Shown: positions 27,393 through 36,164 of the stretch, one piece after another
Position numbering within the stretch: the stretch's first letter is position 1
Layout: each line of letters begins with the position of its first letter
DNA from: JABMPU01 sp964457455
GTDB taxonomy: Bacteria; Cloacimonadota; Cloacimonadia; Cloacimonadales; TCS61
Reading direction: 5' to 3'
NCBI GenBank assembly: GCA_964457455.1
Contig: CAYWJN010000002.1
Coordinates: 1-62,495, forward strand
DNA length: 62,495 bases
The notes under the pieces: model-generated
What the model saw: the letters and a program-made list of their open reading frames with translations, nothing else
Told to the model about the DNA's origin: nothing
Database searches by the model: none
Made by a program: the position numbers and the translations under genes

Positions 27393-28087
27393 TACTTCTC
27401 CTTCATTCTTGCCAAACAACTTTTTGTCCTACACAACGAACAAAAATCAAAATCATTCTTAAATTCATGAATCTCCTTCTTCCCTGCAATAAGAACACCG
27501 GAAACCGATTTCAAAGGAATCATCAGAAAACTATCGTTCAAAGTTATTCCTATTTTTTCCGGATGTAAATATCCAAAAAGTTTTTTCTGTCCGGAAATAT
27601 GCCAACCACAATATCCGGGGCTGTAAGCAAGATTTAAAAGATTTTTTCGGTGCATTCGGTGTTTTCCCGGGTTAAATATTTCCAACATCTTCACAGCTTT
27701 ATCTGTGGTAAGAGAAGCGATACAATCCAACATATGACCCAAAGCAAAATCATTTTTTTGGAAAAGTTCCTGTATTTTTTCACTCATTTCTTTTCCTAAA
27801 GTAACCACAAATAAAGTGAGAAATTCAGCTTTCGGATAAATGTTTTGAATCGGAGTTTCATTCGAATTATTTCCTTCTCCGAAAAAAACTTTTTCAAATT
27901 CTTCTTTTGGGATTTCGGAAAAGATTCCGACAGGATTTGAATTTTCTCGAAAAATGTTTAGTGCTTCTTCATAAAGATTTTGGATTTTATCAGGGATATT
28001 TTTGGTCGGAGAATATCCATTTTCTTTAAATACAACATCTTTTTCAGGTTCGATATCTTTTATTTTAATACTGATGATCTTATTCAT
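27392..28087 (-). CDS. MetH activation-domain-like protein with C-terminal Cys cluster
   Basis: A 231-residue protein. The second half (LAYSPGYCGWHISGQKKLFG, then IGITLNDSFLMIPLKSVSGV) matches the SAM-binding activation domain of methionine synthase, which reductively remethylates inactive cob(II)alamin. The tail FCSLCRTKSCLARMK has a CxxC...C cluster that could hold an iron-sulfur centre for electron delivery, unlike the domain in MetH. It overlaps both neighbours by one base (TAATG), so translation is coupled. It is likely the reactivator of the adjacent corrinoid protein, a role filled by RamA-like proteins elsewhere. Confidence 0.8.
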   Translation of the reverse strand: MNKIISIKIKDIEPEKDVVFKENGYSPTKNIPDKIQNLYEEALNIFRENSNPVGIFSEIPKEEFEKVFFGEGNNSNETPIQNIYPKAEFLTLFVVTLGKEMSEKIQELFQKNDFALGHMLDCIASLTTDKAVKMLEIFNPGKHRMHRKNLLNLAYSPGYCGWHISGQKKLFGYLHPEKIGITLNDSFLMIPLKSVSGVLIAGKKEIHEFKNDFDFCSLCRTKSCLARMKEK

Positions 28088-29538
28088 TAATTTCTTTTTG
28101 GGAGATTTTCCTGCCCATATTTTTTTGCTTCTTTTTCCATTAATTCTGTTAAATCGTTTTTGACCTCATTTGATATACTTGAAGGTTCATAACTTTGGAT
28201 CAATTTTTCCACTTCGGTGTGTGCTCTTTCTTCGAGAGTTGTTTTTCCTTCTGCGATCCATCTGGGTCTGTTCGCTCGATTTATCACTTCTCCCGGAAAA
28301 TAATGTTCTTTTTTAAGATGCTTCCGTGTATGTTTGGAAATCAGAAGATGTTTTTCTTTCAGTAATTCTTCAAAGATCGGAATAGATGGAAAATCTTCTT
28401 TCGGTTCAATTCCCTCTTTCATTCTCAGGTTTATTCCGCAAATTTCATTATCCATAACCAGTTTTTCTAGGCTGATACAGCTCTCAAAATCAAGCATTCC
28501 CGGACCTGAAATATTATTGATTCCGGATAAAGCTGCAAGAGTCGCTCCCATCCCGGATTCAAGTCCAGCCTGAGCGTCGAGCTGTTTGGTATCGCTCAAA
28601 GATATATATGCCTGCGTGGGAATTCCCAAGAATTTCCCGATCTCGTTATAAGCACAATCTATCATCATTGTTTCCACTGCACCCATCGGAGTAGTTTCGT
28701 AGCGAACATCGAATATTGCCGGAGAACCACCATACAACATTGGAGTTCCTGGGTTTGCAAGCTGGCTGATAACGATCCCGCTCAAGGTTTCTGCTGTGTG
28801 TTGAATCAGACTTCCAGTCAAAGTTACAGGAGCAATAAAACCGGAAAGCGGCATTGCAATAAATTCAACCGGAATGGAATATTTTGCACAATCCAGAACA
28901 TTTTGAGATGTAACATCGCTCCATTTGAGTGGAGATGTGGGACAGCAGGAAAAAACTGTGAGAGGTTTTTCCCTTAGATTCTTTTCATTTCCTCGAACCG
29001 CAAGCTGGAAATCCTTCATAATCTCAAATGATTCGACGGTGAAAGTTCCGGTTACGACTGGTTTTTCACAATATAAAAGACTGAGAAAAAGTCGATAGCT
29101 GTCAGCGATTTTTTCGTGAACATCAGCCGGGATCAAAGCAGTGCTCTGCGAAGCAATATTATCAAGCTGACTAACAACTTTCAGATAATCGATGTAATCT
29201 TTTGTATAAGGATTGCGAATCTCTTTAGTCTGATGATCCAGGATATGAAGCGCAGCAGAGCCGGGTGTAAAGTGCACATTATCTCCTGAAAAATCATTCG
29301 TTTCATTTCCATTGACATCATAAAGTTTGAATGAGTTCGGTGCTGTCTTTAAAGCCTTCTGGATAATATCTTCAGTAAAATAAACCCGCGATTTTTCTAG
29401 TTTTGCTCCATTATCCGAAAGTAAAGACAGAACATTCTGATTGTTGATTTCCACGCCCAGTTTACAGAGTATTTCTATTGCTTCATTAATTATCTTTTTG
29501 ATGAGTTCATTGCTTAGAAATTTTACTTTTGGCCGCAT
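28087..29538 (-). CDS. MttB-family (non-pyrrolysine) corrinoid methyltransferase
   Basis: A 483-residue member of the trimethylamine methyltransferase superfamily. Marks include EILCKLGVEI, HFTPGSAALHILD, LYGGSPAIFDVRY and GAGLESGMG-like ISGINNISGPGML segments. True MttB carries pyrrolysine at an amber codon; this frame has no internal stop, as in the glycine betaine (MtgB), proline betaine or carnitine demethylases. It should move a methyl group from a quaternary amine to the corrinoid protein encoded two genes downstream. It is first in the operon, and its substrate cannot be told from sequence. Confidence 0.9.
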   Translation of the reverse strand: MRPKVKFLSNELIKKIINEAIEILCKLGVEINNQNVLSLLSDNGAKLEKSRVYFTEDIIQKALKTAPNSFKLYDVNGNETNDFSGDNVHFTPGSAALHILDHQTKEIRNPYTKDYIDYLKVVSQLDNIASQSTALIPADVHEKIADSYRLFLSLLYCEKPVVTGTFTVESFEIMKDFQLAVRGNEKNLREKPLTVFSCCPTSPLKWSDVTSQNVLDCAKYSIPVEFIAMPLSGFIAPVTLTGSLIQHTAETLSGIVISQLANPGTPMLYGGSPAIFDVRYETTPMGAVETMMIDCAYNEIGKFLGIPTQAYISLSDTKQLDAQAGLESGMGATLAALSGINNISGPGMLDFESCISLEKLVMDNEICGINLRMKEGIEPKEDFPSIPIFEELLKEKHLLISKHTRKHLKKEHYFPGEVINRANRPRWIAEGKTTLEERAHTEVEKLIQSYEPSSISNEVKNDLTELMEKEAKKYGQENLPKRN

Positions 29539-29554
29539 TACAAAATCCTTATGT

Positions 29555-29679
29555 AAACTTCCGAAGTTTCAGAAACTTCGGAAGTTTTTTATATTCTCGT
29601 TCCAATACTCTTTAACCTATTAAATCTTATTATTTATACAGGTCTGCGTTGGAATGAAGAAACTGACGCTTCTGCGTCA
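29555..29679. repeat. Class B hairpins upstream of the mttB-like operon
   Basis: AAACTTCCGAAGTTT and its exact complement (15-bp stem, loop CAG, 29555-29587) lie 17 bp before the mttB-like start. TGACGC/GCGTCA with loop TTCT follows at 29664-29679. The first is the longest perfect stem among the window's intergenic hairpins and could also affect transcription of the operon. Confidence 0.85.
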
Positions 29680-29765
29680 AATAGAAATATCAATACCTGT
29701 AAGTTGGAGTTAAGTTAATGCAGAGCGTTTGAACACTGTATTCCTACGCGGGAACGTAACAAACA

Positions 29766-30269
29766 TTATATTTTAAAACCAATCTCTTTCCTCGGTTTTT
29801 CCGGTATTTCCATCAATTCATGCAAAACTTGAAAAATGATTTTAAAATTTTTATTATATTTCTTTTCCATTTCTTCTAATCGTTTATGAAGTTGAGATGT
29901 TGATGATATTAATTGCCTTAATTTCACAAATGTTTTAATAATTTGAATATTAACTTGGATGGCTTTGTCATTGTTAATAACACTTGATAACATCGCTACA
30001 CCATATTCAGTAAATGCATAAGGCATAGTTCTTGCATATTTTAAGGAATCGAGGTTATCACAAATTGTGATAACCTTATTTCTTTCATCTTTTGTTAGTT
30101 GGAACATAAATTCTTCAGGAAATCGATTGATATTTCTTTTAACAGACTGATTCAGAATTCTTGTTTCAACTCCATATAAATCAGCTAAATGACGATCAAT
30201 CATTACCTTTCGTCCTCTTATTTCAAATATCTTTTTTTCAATAATTTCGATTGGAATTATATTGCTCAT
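29766..30269 (-). CDS. ORF6N-domain protein
   Basis: A 167-residue protein with the ORF6N DNA-binding domain (IFEIRGRKVMIDRHLADLYG, then VKRNINRFPEEFMFQL), the PYAFTEYGVAML motif, and a coiled C-terminus. This family is common on phages and genomic islands and is thought to act as a regulator or antirepressor. It lies directly downstream of glyQ, where glyS might be expected. Two identical-arm palindromes, one upstream (30291-30312) and one inside the gene (30052-30076), may be its binding sites. Confidence 0.88.
   Translation of the reverse strand: MSNIIPIEIIEKKIFEIRGRKVMIDRHLADLYGVETRILNQSVKRNINRFPEEFMFQLTKDERNKVITICDNLDSLKYARTMPYAFTEYGVAMLSSVINNDKAIQVNIQIIKTFVKLRQLISSTSQLHKRLEEMEKKYNKNFKIIFQVLHELMEIPEKPRKEIGFKI
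30052..30076. promoter_or_regulatory. 25-bp palindrome inside the ORF6N gene
   Basis: Arms AGGTTATCACAA and TTGTGATAACCT are perfect over 12 bp around one central A. The outer GTTATCAC and TGATAACC words and their 6-bp separation are the same as in the palindrome upstream of the gene. It lies within codons for NKVITICDNL. Confidence 0.55.
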
Positions 30270-30290
30270 TATTAGAACCCTTCAATGAAA

Positions 30291-30312
30291 GTTATCACGA
30301 TTTTTGATAACC
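30291..30312. promoter_or_regulatory. Palindrome upstream of the ORF6N gene
   Basis: GTTATCAC, six bases, then TGATAACC, placed 21 bp before the ORF6N start and ending at the glyQ stop codon. Its arms and spacing equal those of 30052-30076, which fits a pair of operator sites for autoregulation. No binding data exist. Confidence 0.5.
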
Positions 30313-31160
30313 TATTCCCCGTACTTCTCAGTATAAAGAAGAGCACATTCCTTCGCCAGTTTTCTTATCCTGCCAATATAAGCTGCCCTCTCTGTGACAC
30401 TGATAACACCGCGGGCATCGAGAAGATTGAAAGTGTGAGAACATTTCAATAAATAATCATAAGCAGGATAAACCAGCTTTTCTTTTATCAAGTTGGAAGC
30501 CTGTTTTTCATAATTCTTAAAGGAAGCAAAAAGGAATTTCACGTCTGATTTCTTAAAATTGAATTCGGAAAACTCTACTTCTTTATCTAAGAATATTTCA
30601 CCATACATAGTTGTGTCATTCCACCTGATATCTTTAAAATCATCAACATCTTGAATATACATTGCCAGCCTTTCCAATCCATAAGTCAGCTCAACACTGA
30701 TTGGAAAAACTTCGATCCCGCCAATTTGCTGAAAGTAAGTGAATTGTGAAATTTCCATGCCGTCCAGCCACACTTCCCAGCCCAAGCCGCTGGCACCCAG
30801 AGTAGGAGATTCCCAGTCATCTTCCACAAAACGGATGTCGTGTTTTTCTGTCTCGATGCCAATCGCTTGCAGACTTTTCAGATACAGGTTTTGTATATCA
30901 TCCGGTGATGGTTTGATGATAACTTGAAATTGATAGTAATGCTGCCATCTGTTTGGATTCTCACCATAACGACCGTCCTTCGGTCTCCGGGATGGTTGAA
31001 CATAAGCAATTGCAGTTTGCTTTTTTCCCAAAGCCCCAAAGAATGTGGCAGGATGAAAAGTTCCGGCTCCCATTTCCACATCGTAGGGCTGTAAAATGTT
31101 ACAACCGTTCTCTGCCCAGAAGTGCTGTAATTCTAAAATAATATCCTGAAAATTCATCAT
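30312..31160 (-). CDS. glyQ: Glycyl-tRNA synthetase alpha subunit
   Basis: A 282-residue class II synthetase subunit with FQDIILELQHFWAENGCNI, QPYDVEMGAGTFHPATF, QPSRRPKDGRYGENPNR and the YGLERLAMYIQ segment. The alpha subunit makes the glycyl-adenylate and needs the beta subunit (glyS) for tRNA binding and editing. glyS normally follows directly, but here an ORF6N gene lies downstream and no glyS is in the window. Start is one of two adjacent ATG codons after AGGTGA. Confidence 0.97.
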   Translation of the reverse strand: MMNFQDIILELQHFWAENGCNILQPYDVEMGAGTFHPATFFGALGKKQTAIAYVQPSRRPKDGRYGENPNRWQHYYQFQVIIKPSPDDIQNLYLKSLQAIGIETEKHDIRFVEDDWESPTLGASGLGWEVWLDGMEISQFTYFQQIGGIEVFPISVELTYGLERLAMYIQDVDDFKDIRWNDTTMYGEIFLDKEVEFSEFNFKKSDVKFLFASFKNYEKQASNLIKEKLVYPAYDYLLKCSHTFNLLDARGVISVTERAAYIGRIRKLAKECALLYTEKYGE

Positions 31161-31393
31161 TCACCTGTCTAATATATTTCTAAATATTTATCTAATTCCC
31201 ATAATTAACCTTATATTTCGTTGGCTAAATTTTGATTGATATTTTAAATATTTTTATAGCATAAGAAGTCAAGAGGAATTTTAATATAACATTCTTTAAT
31301 CACTACAGGAAAGATTGTGTTTTTATTAGGATTTTTTTTGACAAAAATACGAAATAATTAATTTTTAATCGTTTTCAAAAAAGGGAGAAAAAG

Positions 31394-33799
31394 TTGAAAC
31401 AGACTATTCAAATTTTTTTATTAGGATTTTTTATGATAAATATTTTAAATGCTCAAGATGAAAATGCAGAATCTGAAAACGGCTATAAATTGCCATCAGA
31501 AAAAGTAACAAAAATCTTTAATGCACCCTCGTTTCCATATTTCAGTTTTGTTAATTTTGATGAAATTGCATTCGAGATGAAATGGCAGTCAAAGCATACC
31601 CTGGAGAATATATCCGAACCATTTGTGGAATTAGCTGGAAAGAAAATTTCCAATAGATTAAATGCCACAATGAGGACTTATCCAGATACTTCTTTAACAA
31701 TTCATAATTTTAAAACCGCAGAAAAAATTCCTGTTAAACTTCCTGAAAATATCAAAATTCGAAATAGAAAGCTTTCTTTTGACCATTCCAAATTGGCTTT
31801 ATCCTTTGAAACAGAAAACGGTATAAAATTATTAATCATTGATGTTGAAACCGGAACATTCAAACCAATTGAAAATCTTTTTATTAACGATGTTTTTGGA
31901 GATGGAGGGTTTCAATGGTTGAACGACAATAAAACTCTATTGATAAATTCAATTCCAAAAAATAGAGGAGAGATTCCACAGAAACCAAAAATTCCGCGAT
32001 CTCCAATTATTGAAGAAACCATTGGAAAAATCAGTCAAACCAGAACATATCAAAATCTTTTGAAAAACAAATATGATGAAGAGTTGTTTGATTATTATTT
32101 TACTTCGCAACCGGTTTTGCTGGATGTTTCAAATTTGGAAATTACAGAAATTGGAAAACCCGGAATTTATGATGAAGTAGAAATTTCTCCTAACAATCAA
32201 TTTGTCTTTATTTCTCAGATTCAAAGACCTTATTCTTACGAAGTTCCATACTATCGATTTCCTAAGAAATTCCAGGTTTGGAAAATGAATGGGCAAGTTA
32301 TTAAAGTTCTTTATGATAGACCTCTGCAGGATCAAATACCAATTGGTGGAACTTACATTGGACCACGCAGTTTTCGCTGGCAACCTTTGAAAGATGCAGC
32401 TCTCATTTGGATTGAAGCTCTGGATGAGGGCAATCCTAAAAAGGAAGTTGATTTTCGCGATAAAATATTACGATTGGATTTATTTTCGGATGAGTCCGCG
32501 AAAGTTATTTTCAAAACCGAACATCGTTTTTACGGTATCGATTGGTCAGAAAATTGTGACGAATTGATTTTCTCTGAGTATGATAGAGACAAGCTCTGGA
32601 GAAGAAAATGGTTTTTTAAGATTGGAGATGAAAATCCAAAACTTATCTTTGATTTGAGTGTTCGCGACAGATATAATTCACCGGGAGAATTGGTTAAGAA
32701 AACTACAATTAATGGTGAATATGTTTTTATCAAAAACGAAAATAACGTTTATTTCATAAATAATTCTGGTGCAACTACGAAAGGGAATTTTCCATATTTA
32801 GCCAAGTTCAATCTTGATACGAAAGAGAAGGAAATTTTATTCAGATGCAGGGAAAACTATTTTGAAATAATTTATGGATTTATTGGAAATAGTTTTAATA
32901 AAATTGCTATCAAAAGCGAAAATCAAACAACTCCTCCAAACTACTTTTTCGTGAATTTAGATTCAGCAGAAAGAGAAAAAATCAGTAATTATCCGCATCC
33001 TTATCCTGAATTAGCTATTACAAAAGAACTTGTTTTTTATGAAAGAAATGACGGAGTTCATTTAACCGGAATTCTTTATTTGCCCGCAAATCGCCAACGA
33101 GAAGAACGATTACCTTTAGTTATAAATGCCTATCCAGAGGAATATGCAGATAAATCCACTGCCGGTCAGGTTAAGACTTCTGCAGAAAGGTTTATGACTT
33201 TTAGCGGTTCATCTGCCAGGTTTTTTGTTTTAGAAGGATATGCTGTGCTTATGCGAGCATCCATCCCCATTATCGGTGATCCTGAAACTGTGAATGAGAC
33301 TTTCATCGAGCAGACAGTAAATAGTGTGAAAGCTGCCATTGATTATCTTGATGAGCGAGGAATTATTGATCCCCAGCAAGTGGGAATTGTGGGACACAGT
33401 TATGGTGCATTTATGGTAGCAAATGTTCTTGCCAACAGTGATTTGTGTGCTGCTGGAATTGGAAAAACAGGAGCTTATAATCGCACTCTCACTCCATTCG
33501 GATTTCAAAGTGAAAGACGGACTTTCTGGGAAGCAAAGGATTTTTATATGAAAGTTTCACCATTTGCTTCTGCGGAAAAAATCAAAGAACCATTTCTCCT
33601 TATTCACGGAGAAGATGATTCTAATCCAGGTACTTTTCCGATGCAGTCCAAAAGAATGTTTCAGGCTTTGAAGGGAAACGGTGCAACTGCAAAATTGGTT
33701 ATCTTACCATTTGAAGGTCATGGCTATTCTGCTAAAGAATCAAATCTTCATGTTCTGTCTGAAATGGTGGATTGGTTTGATAAATATGTGAAAAAATGA
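31394..33799 (+). CDS. S9-family serine peptidase (prolyl oligopeptidase superfamily), secreted
   Basis: An 801-residue exported peptidase. The start is TTG at 31394 behind a clear AAGGGAG, followed by a signal peptide (QIFLLGFFMINILNAQ). A beta-propeller region fills most of the chain. The catalytic alpha/beta hydrolase is at the C-terminus: Ser in GHSYGAF (about residue 667), Asp in HGEDDSNPG (about 740) and His in FEGHGYS (about 774). The layout resembles the glutamyl/dipeptidyl peptidase S9 branch. It probably digests oligopeptides in the periplasm. An M3 peptidase gene follows in the same direction after 200 bp. Confidence 0.92.
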   Translation: MKQTIQIFLLGFFMINILNAQDENAESENGYKLPSEKVTKIFNAPSFPYFSFVNFDEIAFEMKWQSKHTLENISEPFVELAGKKISNRLNATMRTYPDTSLTIHNFKTAEKIPVKLPENIKIRNRKLSFDHSKLALSFETENGIKLLIIDVETGTFKPIENLFINDVFGDGGFQWLNDNKTLLINSIPKNRGEIPQKPKIPRSPIIEETIGKISQTRTYQNLLKNKYDEELFDYYFTSQPVLLDVSNLEITEIGKPGIYDEVEISPNNQFVFISQIQRPYSYEVPYYRFPKKFQVWKMNGQVIKVLYDRPLQDQIPIGGTYIGPRSFRWQPLKDAALIWIEALDEGNPKKEVDFRDKILRLDLFSDESAKVIFKTEHRFYGIDWSENCDELIFSEYDRDKLWRRKWFFKIGDENPKLIFDLSVRDRYNSPGELVKKTTINGEYVFIKNENNVYFINNSGATTKGNFPYLAKFNLDTKEKEILFRCRENYFEIIYGFIGNSFNKIAIKSENQTTPPNYFFVNLDSAEREKISNYPHPYPELAITKELVFYERNDGVHLTGILYLPANRQREERLPLVINAYPEEYADKSTAGQVKTSAERFMTFSGSSARFFVLEGYAVLMRASIPIIGDPETVNETFIEQTVNSVKAAIDYLDERGIIDPQQVGIVGHSYGAFMVANVLANSDLCAAGIGKTGAYNRTLTPFGFQSERRTFWEAKDFYMKVSPFASAEKIKEPFLLIHGEDDSNPGTFPMQSKRMFQALKGNGATAKLVILPFEGHGYSAKESNLHVLSEMVDWFDKYVKK

Positions 33800-33875
33800 G
33801 TTCTGCATAATTGGGTGTTTTTTGAGAATATTGAGAAAAAATCAGAAAATCCAAATTATTCAACTCATCCCCTAA

Positions 33876-33934
33876 CCCCTTCTCTTGCAAAGAGAAGGGG
33901 AAATCGAAGTCATCCCTCTTTTTGAAGAGAGGGA
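33876..33934. repeat. Two class B hairpins between peptidase genes
   Basis: CCCCTTCTCTT and its exact complement with loop GCA (33876-33900) are followed by TCCCTCT/AGAGGGA with an 8-nt loop (33913-33934). Wider arms GTTCTGCA (from about 33801) and TGCAGAAC (about 33962) enclose the whole region and could fold it as one structure. Confidence 0.8.
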
Positions 33935-33999
33935 CCGAGGGTGAGTTAGAAATTGAATTTTGCAGAACCCTTTGAGTGAAAAAATGAAAGGGGTAGATA

Positions 34000-35718
34000 A
34001 TGTACACAACAGAAAAAATTGTAAAAAAACCACGACGATTTTTCTCGGAAAAGCTGGATATCACAAAATGGGAAAACGTGGAAAAAGAGATGAAAAAACT
34101 GGAATCGGAGGAAATAAATTCTGCTGAAGAACTTATTCGATTTTTGGAAAAAATTGGTGAACTCTCCGATATTCTATCTGAAGAAATAGCTTGGCGATAC
34201 ATCACGATGACTCGTTTTGCAGATAAAGAGGAATATGCTCAAAAGTATAATGAATTTTATGCAGGTATAATTGCTAAAGCTCAACCTTATGATTTCAAGT
34301 TTAATAAGAAGTTTTATGAAAGTCCGTTCAGAAAAGAACTGGATGCAAAAAAGTATGCTCATCTGAATAAAATTATCTCCAATGAAATCGAGCTTTTCAG
34401 GGAAGAAAATATTCCTCTCAAAGTGAAAGAAAAAGAGCTGGTAAACAAGTACGGTGCTGTTTTTTCCAAGCTAACAGTTGAATATAAAGGTGAAGAAAAA
34501 ACTCTTTCTCAACTTGCTCCTTTTCTGAAAGACCCTGATAGAAAAGTGCGTGAAGAGGTCTGGTATCTTCGTTTAAAAAAAATTATGGAAAAACGCGATG
34601 AATTTAACGAACTTTTTGACGAGATGAAAGAACTGCGAATTCAGCAGGCGAAAAATACCGGATTTGATAATTATCGTGATTATATGCATCAGCTCAAAGG
34701 AAGATTTTCTTATACTCCAGATGATATTTACAAATTTCATGATGCTGTGGAAAAAGTAGTAATTCCATTTTTGAAAGAACTCACAGAAGAGAGAAAAAAG
34801 ATTTTGAAACTGGAAACTGTGCGACCCTGGGACACTGCAGTTGATCTCGATGGTAAGATCCTGAAACCTTTCAAAGAAATCGATGAGTTTATAGATAAAG
34901 GAATTGAAATTCTTCATACGATCAAACCGGAATTCGGGAAGCGGCTGAATCTGATGAAGAATTCTGAATATCTCGATCTGGAAAACAGGAAAGGAAAAGC
35001 TCCGGGCGGTTATAATTATCCTCTGCAGGAAACAGGAGCTCCCTTTATTTTTATGAATGCAGTTGGCTTGCACAGAAATGTGGTTACTCTTTTGCACGAA
35101 GCAGGTCATGCCATGCACTCTTTTTCTATGAAGGATATTAAAATCGGACATTATAAAGACACTCCGAGTGAAGCTGCTGAGCTCGCTTCCATGGCAATGG
35201 AATTTATTTCCATGGATTTATGGGATGAATATTATCCTGATGCTGAGGACTTCAAAAAAGCAAAACGCGACCAATTGAAAGGAGCATTGAGCTTTCTGCC
35301 CTGGTGCATGATTGTTGATGCTTTTCAACATTGGATTTATCTGAATCCAAATCATTCTGTGGAAGAGAGAGAAGATTTTTTTGCATCTTTGATGGATAGA
35401 TTCAATTCCGGGGTTGATTGGATGGATCTAGAAGAATTCAAGAAAAATCTCTGGTTATTCCAGCTTCATATTTTTGAAGTTCCATTCTACTACATCGAGT
35501 ATGGGATGTCTCAGCTTGGAGCTCTTTCTGTTTATAGGAATTATAAGAAATTCGGGAAAGAGAAAGCTCTTCAGAAATATGAAAATTTCCTGAAATTGGG
35601 TTATACAAAACCAGTGAAAGAACTCTACGAAGCAGCAGGTATCAAATTTGATTTTTCAGAATCTTATGTGAAAGAACTTGTTGAATTCGTGAAAGAGGAG
35701 TTGGAAGGGATTCAATAA
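34000..35718 (+). CDS. M3-family oligoendopeptidase
   Basis: A 572-residue zinc metallopeptidase related to PepF. The HEXXH site is LLHEAGHAMHSF near residue 365; the third zinc ligand is likely the Glu in DTPSEAAELASMAMEF about 25 residues on. No signal peptide is seen, so it should act in the cytoplasm on oligopeptides, perhaps those produced by the secreted S9 and C25 enzymes. AAGGGG stands before the ATG. Its 3' end meets a convergent TPR remnant. Confidence 0.94.
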   Translation: MYTTEKIVKKPRRFFSEKLDITKWENVEKEMKKLESEEINSAEELIRFLEKIGELSDILSEEIAWRYITMTRFADKEEYAQKYNEFYAGIIAKAQPYDFKFNKKFYESPFRKELDAKKYAHLNKIISNEIELFREENIPLKVKEKELVNKYGAVFSKLTVEYKGEEKTLSQLAPFLKDPDRKVREEVWYLRLKKIMEKRDEFNELFDEMKELRIQQAKNTGFDNYRDYMHQLKGRFSYTPDDIYKFHDAVEKVVIPFLKELTEERKKILKLETVRPWDTAVDLDGKILKPFKEIDEFIDKGIEILHTIKPEFGKRLNLMKNSEYLDLENRKGKAPGGYNYPLQETGAPFIFMNAVGLHRNVVTLLHEAGHAMHSFSMKDIKIGHYKDTPSEAAELASMAMEFISMDLWDEYYPDAEDFKKAKRDQLKGALSFLPWCMIVDAFQHWIYLNPNHSVEEREDFFASLMDRFNSGVDWMDLEEFKKNLWLFQLHIFEVPFYYIEYGMSQLGALSVYRNYKKFGKEKALQKYENFLKLGYTKPVKELYEAAGIKFDFSESYVKELVEFVKEELEGIQ

Positions 35719-36037
35719 TCAATGAATTCAAATAGTATTCTAATGATTTATCGTAATTGCTTAAATAATAATTCCCGATTCCGATATTTTTTAAAGATAC
35801 CGCTTTCCCTTCATTGTAACCTAATTTCTGTGATAATACTAAAGCCTGTTGACCATACTCTATTGTCTTTTGCGGTGATACTGAACAGTAAGCTTTTGCT
35901 AATTCATTTAATATCTCAATTTTTTCCTGATTCTTTGTTTCAAGGAGTTTTATTTCAAGACTATCTATTTTAGTTTGAGAAAATAGAACGTTATAAAATG
36001 TAAGAAATACAAAAATAAATAAGAAAGATTTTTTCAT
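35711..36037 (-). pseudogene. Secreted TPR-protein remnant (sensor-kinase-type N-terminus)
   Basis: The product starts with a signal peptide (KKSFLFIFVFLTFYNVLFSQ) and contains TPR units such as IEYGQQALVLSQKLGYNEGKAVSLKNIG and SNYDKSLEYYLNSL, joined here only as fragments. This is the usual N-terminus of TPR histidine kinases or cyclases, which run to many hundreds of residues. Homologous sequence ends after about 109 residues, precisely where the convergent M3 peptidase gene ends; the remaining 22 codons are just its antisense. It was evidently cut by a rearrangement. Confidence 0.75.
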
Positions 36038-36164
36038 ATAAGCTCCAAATTAATGCTGCCCAAAAAAACAATTTTTATCATTATCTTGTCAATAAAAAAT
36101 AATAATTTGACAATCATACAGCATAATTTGGATTAATGCAAAAGATAAAAAATTAAGGAATATT

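Noticed and set aside
33876..33934. Hairpins here and in other gaps as intrinsic terminators
   Set aside because: Most lack a following T-run and many lie upstream of genes or inside coding DNA, so termination cannot be their general role.
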